Assembly: GCF_036786105.1 (NCBI RefSeq)
Contig: NZ_DAIQRQ010000005.1
Span: 114,383 to 178,382, forward strand
DNA from: Ohtaekwangia sp036786105
GTDB taxonomy: Bacteria; Bacteroidota; Bacteroidia; Cytophagales; Cyclobacteriaceae
Length of the DNA stretch: 64,000 bases
Direction: 5' to 3'
This document shows, piece by piece, positions 43,354 through 53,946 of the stretch (position 1 is the first letter of the stretch; each line of letters opens with the position of its first letter). The notes under the pieces are model-generated. The model was not told where the DNA came from, did not search any database, and was given only the letters and a program-made list of their open reading frames with translations. A program made the translations under genes and the position numbers.

Positions 43354-46281
43354 TTAAAAGTTCAGAATGAAATCCTGCAAGTTCTTATTGCGGTCGAGTT
43401 GTATCTTTTTTCGCAGGCGATAGCGGCTTATCTCCACACCGCGCACCGAGATGTTCAATAGTTGCGCGATTTCCTTAGAAGAAAGGTTCATGCGCAGATA
43501 AGCACTTAGTTTAACTTCCTGCGGACTCAATGCCGGAAATGCTGCCTTGAAGCGGTTGGTGAAATCGCCATGCACGCGATCAAAGTGAAACTGAAAATGC
43601 ACCCAGTCTGCATCGGCAGATATATTCTGCTCTATATTTCGCGTAATCTGTGCCAGTTCCTTCTTTACCTCTTCGTTGTCGTTTTTCTTCAGAATGTGGG
43701 CGAGTTGATTTTTTATACCGGTAATAAATTCATTCTTGTTCAGCAAATGCATGGTGGATGTGGCCAGCTCGTTATTCATGTGCTGCAGTTCCGATTCCAG
43801 TTTTTCATTTTGCAAACGCGTAATTTCTTCCTGCGATTGCTGCGAGAGCATTTCAAGCGCAGTGTCTTTCTGATTTAATTGTTCCTGTTGTTTTCGTTCC
43901 AGCAGTCTTTGTGCGCGCTGGTATTTCCGATTCAGTAAATTGAAGCCTGTGAACAACAACGCCATTACCGACAAACCATAAAATGAATATGCCCATACTG
44001 AACGATACCATGGAGGTAGTATGGTGAACGTATACGTAGCCTCATTGCTCAATTCCCCATTTACATTGTGAGCACGAACATGGAAAGTATAATTTCCTTC
44101 CTTCAGGTTGGTATATTCTTTCTGTGTCTTGCTATTCCACTCCGACCAGTTGTTCTCGTAATTCTCCAGGTAGTATTGATAGGTGAGATCAGCGTTACCT
44201 TCATAGGAAGTAGCGGCAAAGGCGAAGTGAATCGAATTATTTTTATAAGGAAGCTCTGGCCTGTAACCGTGAAGCTGGTTGCTTACGATAGAATCATTCG
44301 TGCTGTAGTTACCATAAAACAGTGTAGAGTCGCCGTTGTATGTGATGCCTACTCTGCGGATCAGTGTATGGAACATCAGTGCGCGATTGTCTTTCATGGT
44401 GGGGTCATAATGAATAAAACCGTCTTTCGCTCCGAACAATACATCGTTGTTTTGCAGGATGGCAATATTCATCAAATCATCGTTCAGGTACTTTCGGATC
44501 TTGTTGAATACATTTTCTTCAAGAACATATTCACCCAGTGCATTCTTCCGGAATACACCAATATGTTCGCGACTTACAAAGTATATATTCCCCAGTGCAT
44601 CCTCACGTATAAACCATACCTGGTCATTTTTACCGAGTCGTGATGTAAAGAAATCGTCCGGTATAAAACGGTCGCTGGCCGCATCGTATTTATATACTCC
44701 GCTCGAACTGGTAAACAACAATTCGTTGCGTACTTTGAAAACGTTGATCAACAAGTTGGAAGGAAATCCTTTATCCACACCGTAGAACGAAACCTTTTCG
44801 ATGCTATCCAGCGAATTACTTAATTTAATCTTATAAGCGCCCTTATAGCCGTGTGTTACCCAAATATCACCGGAAGGATCTTCAGCCATCACGCGCGAAG
44901 ACTCATCGAAGCCTTTCAGTTTTTTCCGAAAACGCCATTGTCCGTTCACCAAATCGTATACCTGCAAACCGGAGTATACTCCCTCAACCAGTTTTGTGCG
45001 ATGATCTTTAAGTGGAAGAAATACCCATGAGCCAAACTCATTAGAAAGCCGTATACCCGCTTTACCTTCGATGCGCAGAGCACCGTTATGATGGCCTATC
45101 AACAGGTTGCCGGAGTATTCGCCGATATGATATACCTGTCCGCGCGTGTTCTCGATCAGACTGAAGTTGAACTTATCGCCCTTCTCGTGAATATATACTC
45201 CCGTGTTGGTACCGAGGTATAGCTGCGAATTTCTAAGATAGGCTGAATAGCCGGAGCCTGGTAAGCCTATTTGCCTATTGATGAAGGTAAAAGGCGAGCC
45301 CGACTCCACATAGGCAAGTCCGTTGTTCTGGCCCACCCACAAATTGCTGAGATCATCTTCATATATACTCAGCACTGTGGAGGTTTCAATACCGTGACCG
45401 CTCGTAAGTTGCATCAGCAGGTTGCCTTCAGGATTCATTACCAGCAGGCCGTTGTTCTGCGTACCGATCGCAAAGTTCCCGTTGCGCAGCCGGATCACAC
45501 AATTCACAATAGAAGCCTTCAGAAACGACTGCATGGATTCATTCCACGGCTGCAGAATCCCCTCATTATAAGTATAAACACCATCATAGGAAGTAGCCAC
45601 CAGCAAATGGTTGTCGTGCAACGGCAGAACGGATGAAATACTGCGGTTCTTAAAGTTCTCACCTCCCTTGATCAGGCGGATGCGTGCTCCTTCCAGCATG
45701 CCCAATCCTTCTGATGGCTGGTTTACATACAACTGACGATTTACCAGGAAGGAATGATCGATACCCTTCGGTCCCTGAATGACGGTGAATTTATGCTGGT
45801 CGTACACATATATGGCAGAAAAGGTGCAGAAGTACGCCTTGTCGCCATCAATGTAGGCGCTCCACGTCTCATCAAAATTCCGGAATTGCTTTTCGAGGCT
45901 GTCAGCCAGCGAAGTATACTGCAACTTTCCATACTGATCGGGAAAGAAGTAGCCGAAGTCGCCCTGACCACCCACGTATATCCGTCCGCGGGCATCGATG
46001 GCCACGCTTCGCACTTTCGTTCCATTCTTTACACCGTACACATGCCATTGGTCTCCATCAAATTCCAGCAGCCCAAAGTTGTTTGCAATGTAGACCAGCC
46101 CGAGCCGGTTCTGGGTAATGCACCAGTTCTGAATACCAGCATTATATTCAACCGACTGGAAGTTGCGGGTGAAAGGCAGTCCAGACAAAGGCGACTGTGC
46201 ACAGACACGAGAGGATAGGGTAGTGAATAGTCCCGCGAAGACGATTAAGAAGTACTTCGTAAAAAATGGATTCCCATTCAT
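43354..46281 (-). CDS. Propeller/Y_Y_Y sensor with LuxR-type HTH (one-component regulator)
   Basis: A 975-residue membrane-spanning regulator. A signal peptide (TKYFLIVFAGLFTTLSSRVCAQ) is followed by a large periplasmic beta-propeller made of two-component-regulator repeats (about 35-680, e.g. YEDDLSNLWVGQNNGLAYV). A Y_Y_Y domain comes next (about 690-750, LTYQYYLENYENNWSEW), then one TM helix (VWAYSFYGLSVMALLFTGF, about 760-778), a coiled coil, and a C-terminal LuxR HTH (about 910-965, LSSKEIAQLLNISVRGVEI). There is no kinase domain, so binding of an oligosaccharide probably acts directly on the HTH. ATG 46281 is preferred to 46344, because a TAGATTTG box (46314-46321) and a TGATGTAG copy lie between them. 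It is divergent from susC. Confidence 0.88.
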   Translation of the reverse strand: MNGNPFFTKYFLIVFAGLFTTLSSRVCAQSPLSGLPFTRNFQSVEYNAGIQNWCITQNRLGLVYIANNFGLLEFDGDQWHVYGVKNGTKVRSVAIDARGRIYVGGQGDFGYFFPDQYGKLQYTSLADSLEKQFRNFDETWSAYIDGDKAYFCTFSAIYVYDQHKFTVIQGPKGIDHSFLVNRQLYVNQPSEGLGMLEGARIRLIKGGENFKNRSISSVLPLHDNHLLVATSYDGVYTYNEGILQPWNESMQSFLKASIVNCVIRLRNGNFAIGTQNNGLLVMNPEGNLLMQLTSGHGIETSTVLSIYEDDLSNLWVGQNNGLAYVESGSPFTFINRQIGLPGSGYSAYLRNSQLYLGTNTGVYIHEKGDKFNFSLIENTRGQVYHIGEYSGNLLIGHHNGALRIEGKAGIRLSNEFGSWVFLPLKDHRTKLVEGVYSGLQVYDLVNGQWRFRKKLKGFDESSRVMAEDPSGDIWVTHGYKGAYKIKLSNSLDSIEKVSFYGVDKGFPSNLLINVFKVRNELLFTSSSGVYKYDAASDRFIPDDFFTSRLGKNDQVWFIREDALGNIYFVSREHIGVFRKNALGEYVLEENVFNKIRKYLNDDLMNIAILQNNDVLFGAKDGFIHYDPTMKDNRALMFHTLIRRVGITYNGDSTLFYGNYSTNDSIVSNQLHGYRPELPYKNNSIHFAFAATSYEGNADLTYQYYLENYENNWSEWNSKTQKEYTNLKEGNYTFHVRAHNVNGELSNEATYTFTILPPWYRSVWAYSFYGLSVMALLFTGFNLLNRKYQRAQRLLERKQQEQLNQKDTALEMLSQQSQEEITRLQNEKLESELQHMNNELATSTMHLLNKNEFITGIKNQLAHILKKNDNEEVKKELAQITRNIEQNISADADWVHFQFHFDRVHGDFTNRFKAAFPALSPQEVKLSAYLRMNLSSKEIAQLLNISVRGVEISRYRLRKKIQLDRNKNLQDFILNF

Positions 46282-46301
46282 GACAAGGCTTAAAGGAAAG
46301 G

Positions 46302-46411
46302 TGATGTAGTGTTCAAATCTACTCTCAAAATGCTTGAAATCCATTGAAATTTAATATTTTACATTACACTGATGTAGTTTTGATGTAGCCATAAATACCC
46401 GCTTGATGTAG
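46302..46411. promoter_or_regulatory. Four TGATGTAG direct repeats between regulator and susC
   Basis: TGATGTAG occurs at 46302, 46370, 46381 and 46404, always on the plus strand. The last three are 11 and 23 bases apart, near whole turns of the helix. They lie between the divergent propeller/LuxR gene and susC, so they are good candidates for the binding sites of that regulator. A minus-strand -7 box, TAGATTTG, is at 46314-46321. Confidence 0.65.
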
Positions 46412-46535
46412 TATTGTTGAGGCCTGTTTATTGATAGCTGAAGCTTTTCCTGCGAAGTTTGTTGGCACACTCAAACGTTTTCGATCCTAAAACCCTCGTG
46501 AACGCGGAGTGCTTGACTTTAACCAAATTTAACGC

Positions 46536-49500
46536 ATGAAAACAAAACTACTGGCGCTCTTAATGACGCTGTCGCTGGTCGGGTACGGCCAAAGCCTTTT
46601 GAAAGGCCGTGTGACAGATGAAAATGACCAGCCGCTGCCCGGAGTGAACGTCCTTGTTAAAGGGACATCGCAGGGAACGGTGACCGATGCAAACGGTGAA
46701 TACTCTCTTACCAACACATCGTCTGATGCGGTGCTGCTGCTCAGCTTTATCGGGTACGTACCGCAGGAAATTACCGTTGCTGGCAAAACCTCGATCGATG
46801 TGAAAATGTTGCCCGATACCCAGGCACTACAGGAAGTGGTGGTGATCGGTTATGGAACCACTACACAGAAAGAACTTACAGGTTCGGTAGCGGTAGTCGA
46901 TGGGCAGAAGCTGGCTACGCTTAACCCGGTGCGCCTGGATCAGGCGTTGCAAGGCCAGGCAGCGGGTGTACAGATCTCATCTGCTTCTGGTTCTCCGGGG
47001 GGTGCCTGGAACATTCGCATCCGCGGGCTTTCTACCAATGGCGATAACAACCCGCTTATTCTGGTAGATGGCGTACCTTACTCCACGGATGGCCTCAGTG
47101 CATTGAACCCTTCGGATGTAGAATCCATCAACGTATTGAAAGACGCAACGGCGGCTATATATGGTGTACGCGCGGCCAACGGTGTAATCATCATTACTAC
47201 CAAACAGGGAAAGAGAAACTCAAAACCTACACTTGATTTCAATGGATATTATGGTGTGCAAGAGACAACAAAGAAACTTGATCTGCTCTCGGCACGCGAG
47301 TTCGCTGTACTGAAGAACGAAGCGTATGCTGCCGGTGGCCTTACGCCTCCTTTCGCCAATGTAAATCTGGGCAAAGGTACCGATTGGCAGAATGAAGTCT
47401 TTCAAACAGCACCGATCCAGAACTACAACCTCAACATCAATGGTGGTTCTGATAAAAGCACATATTCCATTGGTGGTTCATACATGAACCAGGATGGTAT
47501 TGTAGGCGGATCGAAGTCGAGTTATAAGCGTTACAATGCACGCCTCAACTTTACAACCGACCTCGCCCCTAAGGTAACGCTGCAAAGCGTATTCCTCTAT
47601 ACCAATGAGCGCAGAAAAACATTGCCGGAGATGAGTATATCTTCTGTGTTGTTCAACACCATCAATGCAAACCCTGCTGCATCGCCTTATAACAGCAATG
47701 GTACGTATGCATACCTCGAAGATGTAACCGAAGTGATTAACCCGCTGGCGCAAATCGCCAATACCTTTAATGAATCGCGTGTAAATAAAATGGTGGGCAA
47801 AGAAGAGATCACCTACAAGATCAACAATAACTTTGAGCTCTCCGGACGTGCCGGTTATAACTACGCCATTGTAGACGACAAGACGTTTAACCCGCTGGTA
47901 TATTACGGATCAGGCAAAGCGCAGAACACAGCGCTCGATGGAAACCTGACACCCCGCACCACAGCCATTGCCAACGGAGTAAGTATACCCGTTTATAACA
48001 ACGTTATGGAAGGACGCACTACGTACTTCAACTATAATCTGGAAGCCTTCCTGAACTATAACAAATCGTTTGGTGAGTTTCATAAGGTAAAAGCAACGCT
48101 GGGTACATCCATACTTGCCGACATCAACAAGAACCTGAGCGGCACAGGCTATAACGTGCCCTATAACTCAAACGCCTTTGCAGATATATCGGCTACGGAT
48201 GGAGCCAATTTGCTCAACAATACATCATCCTGGCAGAATGAAAGGAGATTACAATCATTCTTCGTGCGCGGTGAATACGGCTTTGGAAGTAAATATTTAC
48301 TCTCGGCACTTATTCGCAGAGACGCTTCATCCGGCTTTGGTAGGAACAACCGATTCGGTTNNNNNNNNNNNNNNNNNNNNNNNNNNNNNNNNNNNNNNNN
48401 NNNNNNNNNNNNNNNNNNNNNNNNNNNNNNNNNNNNNNNNNNNNNNNNNNNNNNNNNNNNGCACTTATTCGCAGAGACGCTTCATCCGGCTTTGGTAGGA
48501 ACAACCGATTCGGTTATTTCCCTGCAGTATCAGCAGCATGGGTAGTATCTGATGAATCATTCTTCCATCCCGGCATCGTGGAGTTCATGAAAGTGAGAGC
48601 CAGCTATGGTGTATCCGGTAATGATAAGATAGGCCTCTTCCGTTATCGTGCGTTGCTCGGTGGTGAAGGTGTATATCCGTTCAACGATCAGCTTGTTACC
48701 GGCGTTGCCATCGGTACACTCGGTAACCAGGATTTGAAATGGGAAACTACACATCAGACCAACATCGGTATAGACTTCACCCTGCTCAATGGTAAACTTG
48801 ATATTACCACCGATTACTATATCAAGAAAACAAATGATTTGTTGTTCCAGCCCGATATATCAGCAATCAGCGGTGCGTATGGTGCAGGTGGAAATCCTCC
48901 GTATGTAAACGGTGGCGATGTGAAGAACAGCGGTTTTGAATTTGCGATTCACTACAACGATCGTGTAGGTGAGGATTTCACTTTCAATATTGGTTATAAC
49001 CTGACTACAATTCGTAATCGTGTAACGGCTTTACCAAAGGGTGTTGACTTCTACGAGTTCGGAGCATTTGGTGTAGGAGGCGGTACCGCCACCCGCATGC
49101 AGGTAGGTTACCCGATGGGATACTTCTTCGGCTATAAAACCGATGGTGTATATCAAAGCACACAAGAAATTGCCGAGCGTGGTGTTACACAGCCCGATGC
49201 TAAACCAGGCGACCTTCGCTATAAAGACATAGACAAGAACGGTTCTATCGATTTCAGCAATGATACCGACAAAACAATGATCGGATCACCTATACCTAAA
49301 GTGATTATGGGCCTGAACCTCGGCATGAACTTCAAAGGTTTCGATTTCTCAACAACCTTCTATGCATCGCTGGGTAATAAGATACTGCGCAACTACGAAC
49401 GCCAGTTGCCAATGGCTAACCTGCTTGCCTATAAAATGAATCGCTGGACAGGTCCTGGTTCTACCAACTCTGAGCCACGACTTACCACCGACCTTACACG

Positions 49501-49774
49501 CAACGGTGTTATCTCTGACTACTTTGTAGAAGACGGTTCATTTGTACGCATCAAGAATATACAGTTAGGCTATACATTGCCGTCATCGCTCTCCAAGCGC
49601 ATTGGCGCTACCAAACTGCGACTATATATAGCGGCTAACAATCTGGCCACATTTACCAAGTACAGAGGCTATGACCCTGATTTCTCTTCCAGCAACCCGC
49701 TTGTATCAGGAATCGATTATGGCTACTATCCGCAGGCGAAAACATATATGGCAGGTTTAAATCTAAATTTCTAG
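46536..49774 (+). CDS. susC: SusC/RagA TonB-linked outer-membrane transporter (split by an assembly gap)
   Basis: The gene is interrupted by 100 N (48361-48460) bordered by duplicated 55-base ends. If 48361-48515 is removed, the frame runs on without a break as NRFGYFPAVSAAWVV and gives a normal 1027-residue SusC. The signal peptide (LLALLMTLSLVGYGQ) is followed by a carboxypeptidase-regulatory domain (about 22-95) and the SusC motif ALQEVVVIGYGTT. A plug (about 115-230, IRGLSTNGDNNPLILVDGVP) and a barrel ending KTYMAGLNLNF come next. It imports oligosaccharides together with the SusD protein encoded 3 bases downstream. The neighbouring GH16 and GH3 genes suggest a beta-glucan such as laminarin. 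Confidence 0.93.
48306..48515. repeat. Identical 55-base contig ends inside susC
   Basis: 48306-48360 and 48461-48515 are identical over 55 bases and touch the N run on both sides. Collapsing them restores the susC frame, so the duplication is an assembly artefact. Confidence 0.97.
48361..48460. other. Assembly gap of exactly 100 N within susC
   Basis: The placeholder gap plus the duplicated end is 155 bases, not a multiple of three, which makes susC appear frameshifted and as two partial genes. The true distance is probably zero. Confidence 0.97.
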
Positions 49775-49777
49775 ACC

Positions 49778-51256
49778 ATGAAGAAATTCTTTAAAACATC
49801 AATACTGATCGCGGCAGCAACCGTCATGTCTATAAGCTGCGATAAATATGTAGATATAAATCCTGAGTACTCGCTCGATGCGGATAATTACTTTAAGAGT
49901 CCGAACGACTACGAACGTGCTCTTACCGGTGCATACGATCTGATGCAGACGTCTTACCTCGACATGTGGATCGGTGAGATCGCTTCCGATAATTCTATTG
50001 CTGGTGGTGAAAGTGTTACCGATACAGAAGGCCTGCACCAGATTGATGCGATGACACATGGTGGTGTGAACGCGGAGTTGAGAAGCCTTTTCCGCTGGAT
50101 GTATGCCGGCATCACCCGTGTAAACTATATATATGAGTTCAAGGATAATATAGACTTCGATGGTAAGGATCGCATCCTGGCAGAAGCTGCATTCCTCCGT
50201 GGTTACTATTATTTTGAATTGGTGAAATTTTTTGGTGATGTACCGCTGATTCTTGACAAACGTCTTTCCAGCAGCGAGATATCCGCACAACAGCGTACAC
50301 CTGCTGCCGAAGTATATGCACAAATCGAGAAAGACCTGACCGTGGCAGGCGCAACACTCGACTGGACTGCAGCCGAAAAAGGCCGCATTACCAAAGGGGC
50401 TGCGCTGTCGTTACTCGGTAAGGTATACCTGTATCAGAATAAATTTGACCAGGCTGCTGCCGTACTCGACCAGGTAATCAACGAAGGACCATACGAATTG
50501 TTTGGTGACTTCAGCACGCTGTTCAGACTGGTAAATGAAGGCAACAGCGAAACCGTATTCGACATTCAATACGTGGGTGTGGAAGGTGGAAGCTATGGTT
50601 GCTTTGTTTGTCTTGAAGGTTTTGCGGCCGTAGGCTTTGATGGTATACGTGGTTATGAAGGCCCTATATATCGCGATGGCAACAGCTATAATTTGCCAAC
50701 ACAAGACCTGGTAGATGAATTTGAATCGGGCGATCCGCGCCTTGCAGCTTCTATACTTGATATCGAAGCATTCAAGGCGAGCCAGCCTGATCCTTCCAAA
50801 GTAAAATATGTAAAAGGTGCCGGTGGCCATACAGGTTACTACAACAATAAATACCTGAAACGCGCTGACGAACTTGGTGCACCAGACGATGACCTGACAA
50901 GTCCGCTGAATCATAAAGTGATCCGTTATGCCGATGTATTGCTTATGGCTGCCGAGGCACATAACCGCAAGAGCTCACCGAATGATGTATTGGCAAGACA
51001 ATACCTCAATCAAGTGCGCGCGCGTGTCAATATGGCTCCTGTGAATTCATCGGGCAGTGCACTTACGCAGGCCATCTATCACGAGCGCAGAGTAGAGCTT
51101 GCCGGTGAAGGTATTCACTTCTTTGATCTTGTGCGTACCGGTCGCGCCGCTGCGGAGATTGAAGGATTCCAGACTGGTAAAAATGAATTGTTCCCATTGC
51201 CGCAGGATGAGATAGACCTGGCGGGTGCAGGATGGAAACAGAATCCGAACTACTAG
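49778..51256 (+). CDS. susD: SusD/RagB glycan-binding lipoprotein
   Basis: A 492-residue surface lipoprotein with lipobox SISCDKY (Cys21). The SusD fold is recognisable from YFKSPNDYERALTGAYD, RILAEAAFLRGYYYFELVKFFG in the TPR scaffold, PLNHKVIRYADVLLMAAEAH, and the C-terminal IYHERRVELAGEGIHFFDL. It forms the lid over the SusC barrel and binds the incoming oligosaccharide. It begins 3 bases after susC and ends 30 bases before the PKD lipoprotein gene. Confidence 0.95.
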   Translation: MKKFFKTSILIAAATVMSISCDKYVDINPEYSLDADNYFKSPNDYERALTGAYDLMQTSYLDMWIGEIASDNSIAGGESVTDTEGLHQIDAMTHGGVNAELRSLFRWMYAGITRVNYIYEFKDNIDFDGKDRILAEAAFLRGYYYFELVKFFGDVPLILDKRLSSSEISAQQRTPAAEVYAQIEKDLTVAGATLDWTAAEKGRITKGAALSLLGKVYLYQNKFDQAAAVLDQVINEGPYELFGDFSTLFRLVNEGNSETVFDIQYVGVEGGSYGCFVCLEGFAAVGFDGIRGYEGPIYRDGNSYNLPTQDLVDEFESGDPRLAASILDIEAFKASQPDPSKVKYVKGAGGHTGYYNNKYLKRADELGAPDDDLTSPLNHKVIRYADVLLMAAEAHNRKSSPNDVLARQYLNQVRARVNMAPVNSSGSALTQAIYHERRVELAGEGIHFFDLVRTGRAAAEIEGFQTGKNELFPLPQDEIDLAGAGWKQNPNY

Positions 51257-51286
51257 GCCATTGAACAAACATTGAATGATCAACAC

Positions 51287-52717
51287 ATGAAAAAGTTACT
51301 TTATAATATACTTTGGATACTGTGCATACAAGTGATCTTGTTTGCCTGTAAAGAAGATGATGCGGAGCTCGGTTCTGTACCAACGGAGGCAGATGCCGCC
51401 TTTACCTATGCGCCTACTGCTGCGAAGCCTAACATTATAGATTTTACGGCTTCTTCGGCAGCGTTTCTGAAGAAGTGGGATTTTGGCAATGGTAAAACTG
51501 GGGAAGGCGATAATGTGCAGGGAGTGTATCCTGAAAAAGGATCCTATGTAGTAACGCTCACAGTATATACTTCCGGTGGAAGTATCTCCAGCAGCCAGAC
51601 CATAGAGATAGCGGAGACGGACCCTACACTACTTGACATTCCGGTATATAATATGCTTACCGGCGGCAACGGCAAGCCGGAGGGAAAGACCTGGGTAGTA
51701 GATTCCAAAACAGCTGCGCACTTTGGCCTGGGCCCGGTTGAAAGCTCAGGTCCAGATTGGTATAAAGCAGGACCCAACGAAAAAGATGGCGCAGGTTTAT
51801 ACGATGATAAATATACTTTCAAACTGGCCGGCTTCTCGTATACGCAGCAAACCAATGGTGATGTATTTATCAACACACAGCAGGCGAGTAATTTTCCGGG
51901 TGCTCAACCTGCCAGCGGTGACTATAAAGCACCTTACACACCTCCAGCCAATTTAACCTGGTCGGTTACAGAAACGGGTGGCAAGCAATATTTGAAAATT
52001 TCTTCAGGAGGATTTATCGGATATTATACTGGTGTAAATACCTACGAGATTGTTACACTCGAGGAAAATCTGCTATACCTGCGTTATACCGATGCTGCCA
52101 ACGCGGCCTTTGCGTGGTATCTGCGTTTGATACCGGAGGGCTACACTGCGCCAACCGAACCTTCTGACCCACCTCCTTACAAAATCGATGATATATACCA
52201 GGATTTTGATGGAAACAGTAATTTCAGTTTTGTAGACAATAGTCAGGGATCCATTGTAACCTATGATAACCCGGCACCTGTACCAATCAACACTTCCGCT
52301 AAAGTTGGAAAGTATACCAAGGGTGATGGACAGGGGGGTGAGTTTGCCAACATACAGATTCCACTGAGCTATAAAATGGACATCCGCAACCGCCACATAT
52401 TTAAATTAAAAGTATTTATACCGAGCTATAATGATTATACTACTACCGGCGGTGAATCGTGGCAATCGTATAGCACTTTACAAAAGCAGGTTTCTGTTAA
52501 ATTACAGAACTCTGAGCTCGGTGGCAATGCTTACACAACACAAGCGGAGGTGATTCAGAAGAACCTGGAAACCGACAAATGGCTGGAGCTTACATTCGAC
52601 TTCAGTGCGTTCACTGACCGCCAGGACTTTGATAAGATTGTAGTGCAGGTAGGCGGAGAAGGAATATTTACAGGTGGTATATTCTTTATCGATGATTTTC
52701 AACTTCTGCCGCAATAA
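51287..52717 (+). CDS. PKD-domain surface glycan-binding lipoprotein
   Basis: A 476-residue lipoprotein with lipobox LFACKED. A PKD domain follows (about 30-110, KKWDFGNGKTGEGDNVQGVY). The middle region contains GKTWVVDSKTAAHFGLGP, and the C-terminal part (about 320-476) resembles a beta-sandwich carbohydrate-binding module. The fourth position after SusC and SusD is the usual place of a surface glycan-binding protein. ATG 51287 was chosen, since the upstream in-frame codons do not improve the signal peptide. A strong hairpin terminator follows 17 bases after the stop. Confidence 0.85.
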   Translation: MKKLLYNILWILCIQVILFACKEDDAELGSVPTEADAAFTYAPTAAKPNIIDFTASSAAFLKKWDFGNGKTGEGDNVQGVYPEKGSYVVTLTVYTSGGSISSSQTIEIAETDPTLLDIPVYNMLTGGNGKPEGKTWVVDSKTAAHFGLGPVESSGPDWYKAGPNEKDGAGLYDDKYTFKLAGFSYTQQTNGDVFINTQQASNFPGAQPASGDYKAPYTPPANLTWSVTETGGKQYLKISSGGFIGYYTGVNTYEIVTLEENLLYLRYTDAANAAFAWYLRLIPEGYTAPTEPSDPPPYKIDDIYQDFDGNSNFSFVDNSQGSIVTYDNPAPVPINTSAKVGKYTKGDGQGGEFANIQIPLSYKMDIRNRHIFKLKVFIPSYNDYTTTGGESWQSYSTLQKQVSVKLQNSELGGNAYTTQAEVIQKNLETDKWLELTFDFSAFTDRQDFDKIVVQVGGEGIFTGGIFFIDDFQLLPQ

Positions 52718-52734
52718 TAGATAAGATCAGTAAG

Positions 52735-52778
52735 CTGTCTCTGCACAAAGTATATCTGCGTGGCAGAGACAGTTTTTT
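52735..52778 (+). terminator. Intrinsic terminator inside the glucan operon
   Basis: CTGTCTCTGC (52735-52744) pairs with GCAGAGACAG (52763-52772), with an 18-base loop, and is followed by TTTTTT. It stands between the PKD lipoprotein and GH16 genes. Only about 25 bases separate the T-run from the next start, leaving little room for a promoter, so partial read-through is likely. Confidence 0.85.
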
Positions 52779-52803
52779 AACCCAAATAAAAATGTATATC
52801 AAT

Positions 52804-53925
52804 ATGATTCGTAAAATCAGGGCTTCGCCGCTGTTTGCTTTCCTCAGCATCCTGGGAGTAATCATCGGGTGTAGCAACGGTGATTCGGAACAGAAATTAA
52901 CATTACCCTCCAATCTCCAGGTACAGGTTACAGTGAGCCAGGATGGTTCAGGGCTGGTAACTGTGGCGGCATCGGCAACCAACGCCAATTTCTATAAGAT
53001 TTATTTTGGCGATGTTAGTTCCGAAGTGCCGACAAAAGTTACTGACGGCAAAACTTCTCATACCTATGCAAACACAGGAACCTATACGGTGAAAGTACAG
53101 GCGCATGCCACAGATGCAGATTTTATTAGCGATACTAAAACTATATCTGTAACAGTGGGCGCTTCCGGTGATATAATAATACCTGCCAGCGGCTACACTA
53201 CGCCCGATAACTACAATGGTATGACGCTGGTGTGGAAAGATGAGTTCAATGGTACATCTCTGAATGCATCCGATTGGACCTTTGAAACCGGAACCGGCTC
53301 TAATGGCTGGGGGAACCATGAGCTTGAATATTATCGGGCGGATAATACAACAGTACAGAACGGTTACCTGATTATTACTGCCAAGAAGGAGAACTTTTCC
53401 GGAAGCAATTATACTTCATCACGTATTATTACCAGTGGTAAACAATCGTTTAAGTATGGCCGGGTAGATATCCGTGCAGCTTTACCAAAAGGCAAAGGTA
53501 TATGGCCTGCGCTCTGGATGCTGGGTCAAAATATAGGTGAAATAGGATGGCCTAAATGTGGCGAGATTGACATTATGGAGCTGATAGGCGGTGATACCGG
53601 CGATAAGACTGTACACAGCACACTGCATTGGGATGATGCGGGTACACATGCCAGTTACGGTACGTCCTATACATTGCCAAGCGGTATCTTTAACGATGAG
53701 TTTCACGTGTTCTCCATGGTGTGGACATCTACATCAATCACTACCTATGTAGACGATCAGCAATTTTATGTAATCGATACCACTCCGGCGCAGATGAGCG
53801 AGTTTCAACAGAAATTCTTTTTCATATTTAATGTCGCAGTAGGAGGAGACTGGCCGGGCAGTCCGGATGCAAATACATCATTCCCACAGCGCATGATTGT
53901 AGACTACATCCGGGTGTTTCAATAA
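52804..53925 (+). CDS. GH16 beta-glucanase lipoprotein with PKD-like domain
   Basis: A 373-residue surface enzyme with lipobox VIIGCSN. A PKD-like domain (about 35-120, TYANTGTYTVKVQAHATD) precedes the GH16 jelly roll, which has LVWKDEFNGTSLN, WGNHELEYYRADN and catalytic GEIDIMELIGG. Glu254 is the nucleophile and Glu259 the acid/base, counted from ATG 52804; an in-frame ATG at 52792 is possible. The GEIDIME pattern is typical of laminarinases and other endo-beta-1,3(4)-glucanases. As a lipoprotein it probably makes the first cuts at the cell surface, before SusCD import. Confidence 0.93.
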   Translation: MIRKIRASPLFAFLSILGVIIGCSNGDSEQKLTLPSNLQVQVTVSQDGSGLVTVAASATNANFYKIYFGDVSSEVPTKVTDGKTSHTYANTGTYTVKVQAHATDADFISDTKTISVTVGASGDIIIPASGYTTPDNYNGMTLVWKDEFNGTSLNASDWTFETGTGSNGWGNHELEYYRADNTTVQNGYLIITAKKENFSGSNYTSSRIITSGKQSFKYGRVDIRAALPKGKGIWPALWMLGQNIGEIGWPKCGEIDIMELIGGDTGDKTVHSTLHWDDAGTHASYGTSYTLPSGIFNDEFHVFSMVWTSTSITTYVDDQQFYVIDTTPAQMSEFQQKFFFIFNVAVGGDWPGSPDANTSFPQRMIVDYIRVFQ

Positions 53926-53946
53926 AACCTGAGATAAAAATGATAA

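Noticed and set aside
48178..48578. Frameshift or pseudogene in susC
   Set aside because: The break coincides with an N gap with duplicated 55-base ends; collapsing them gives an uninterrupted SusC.
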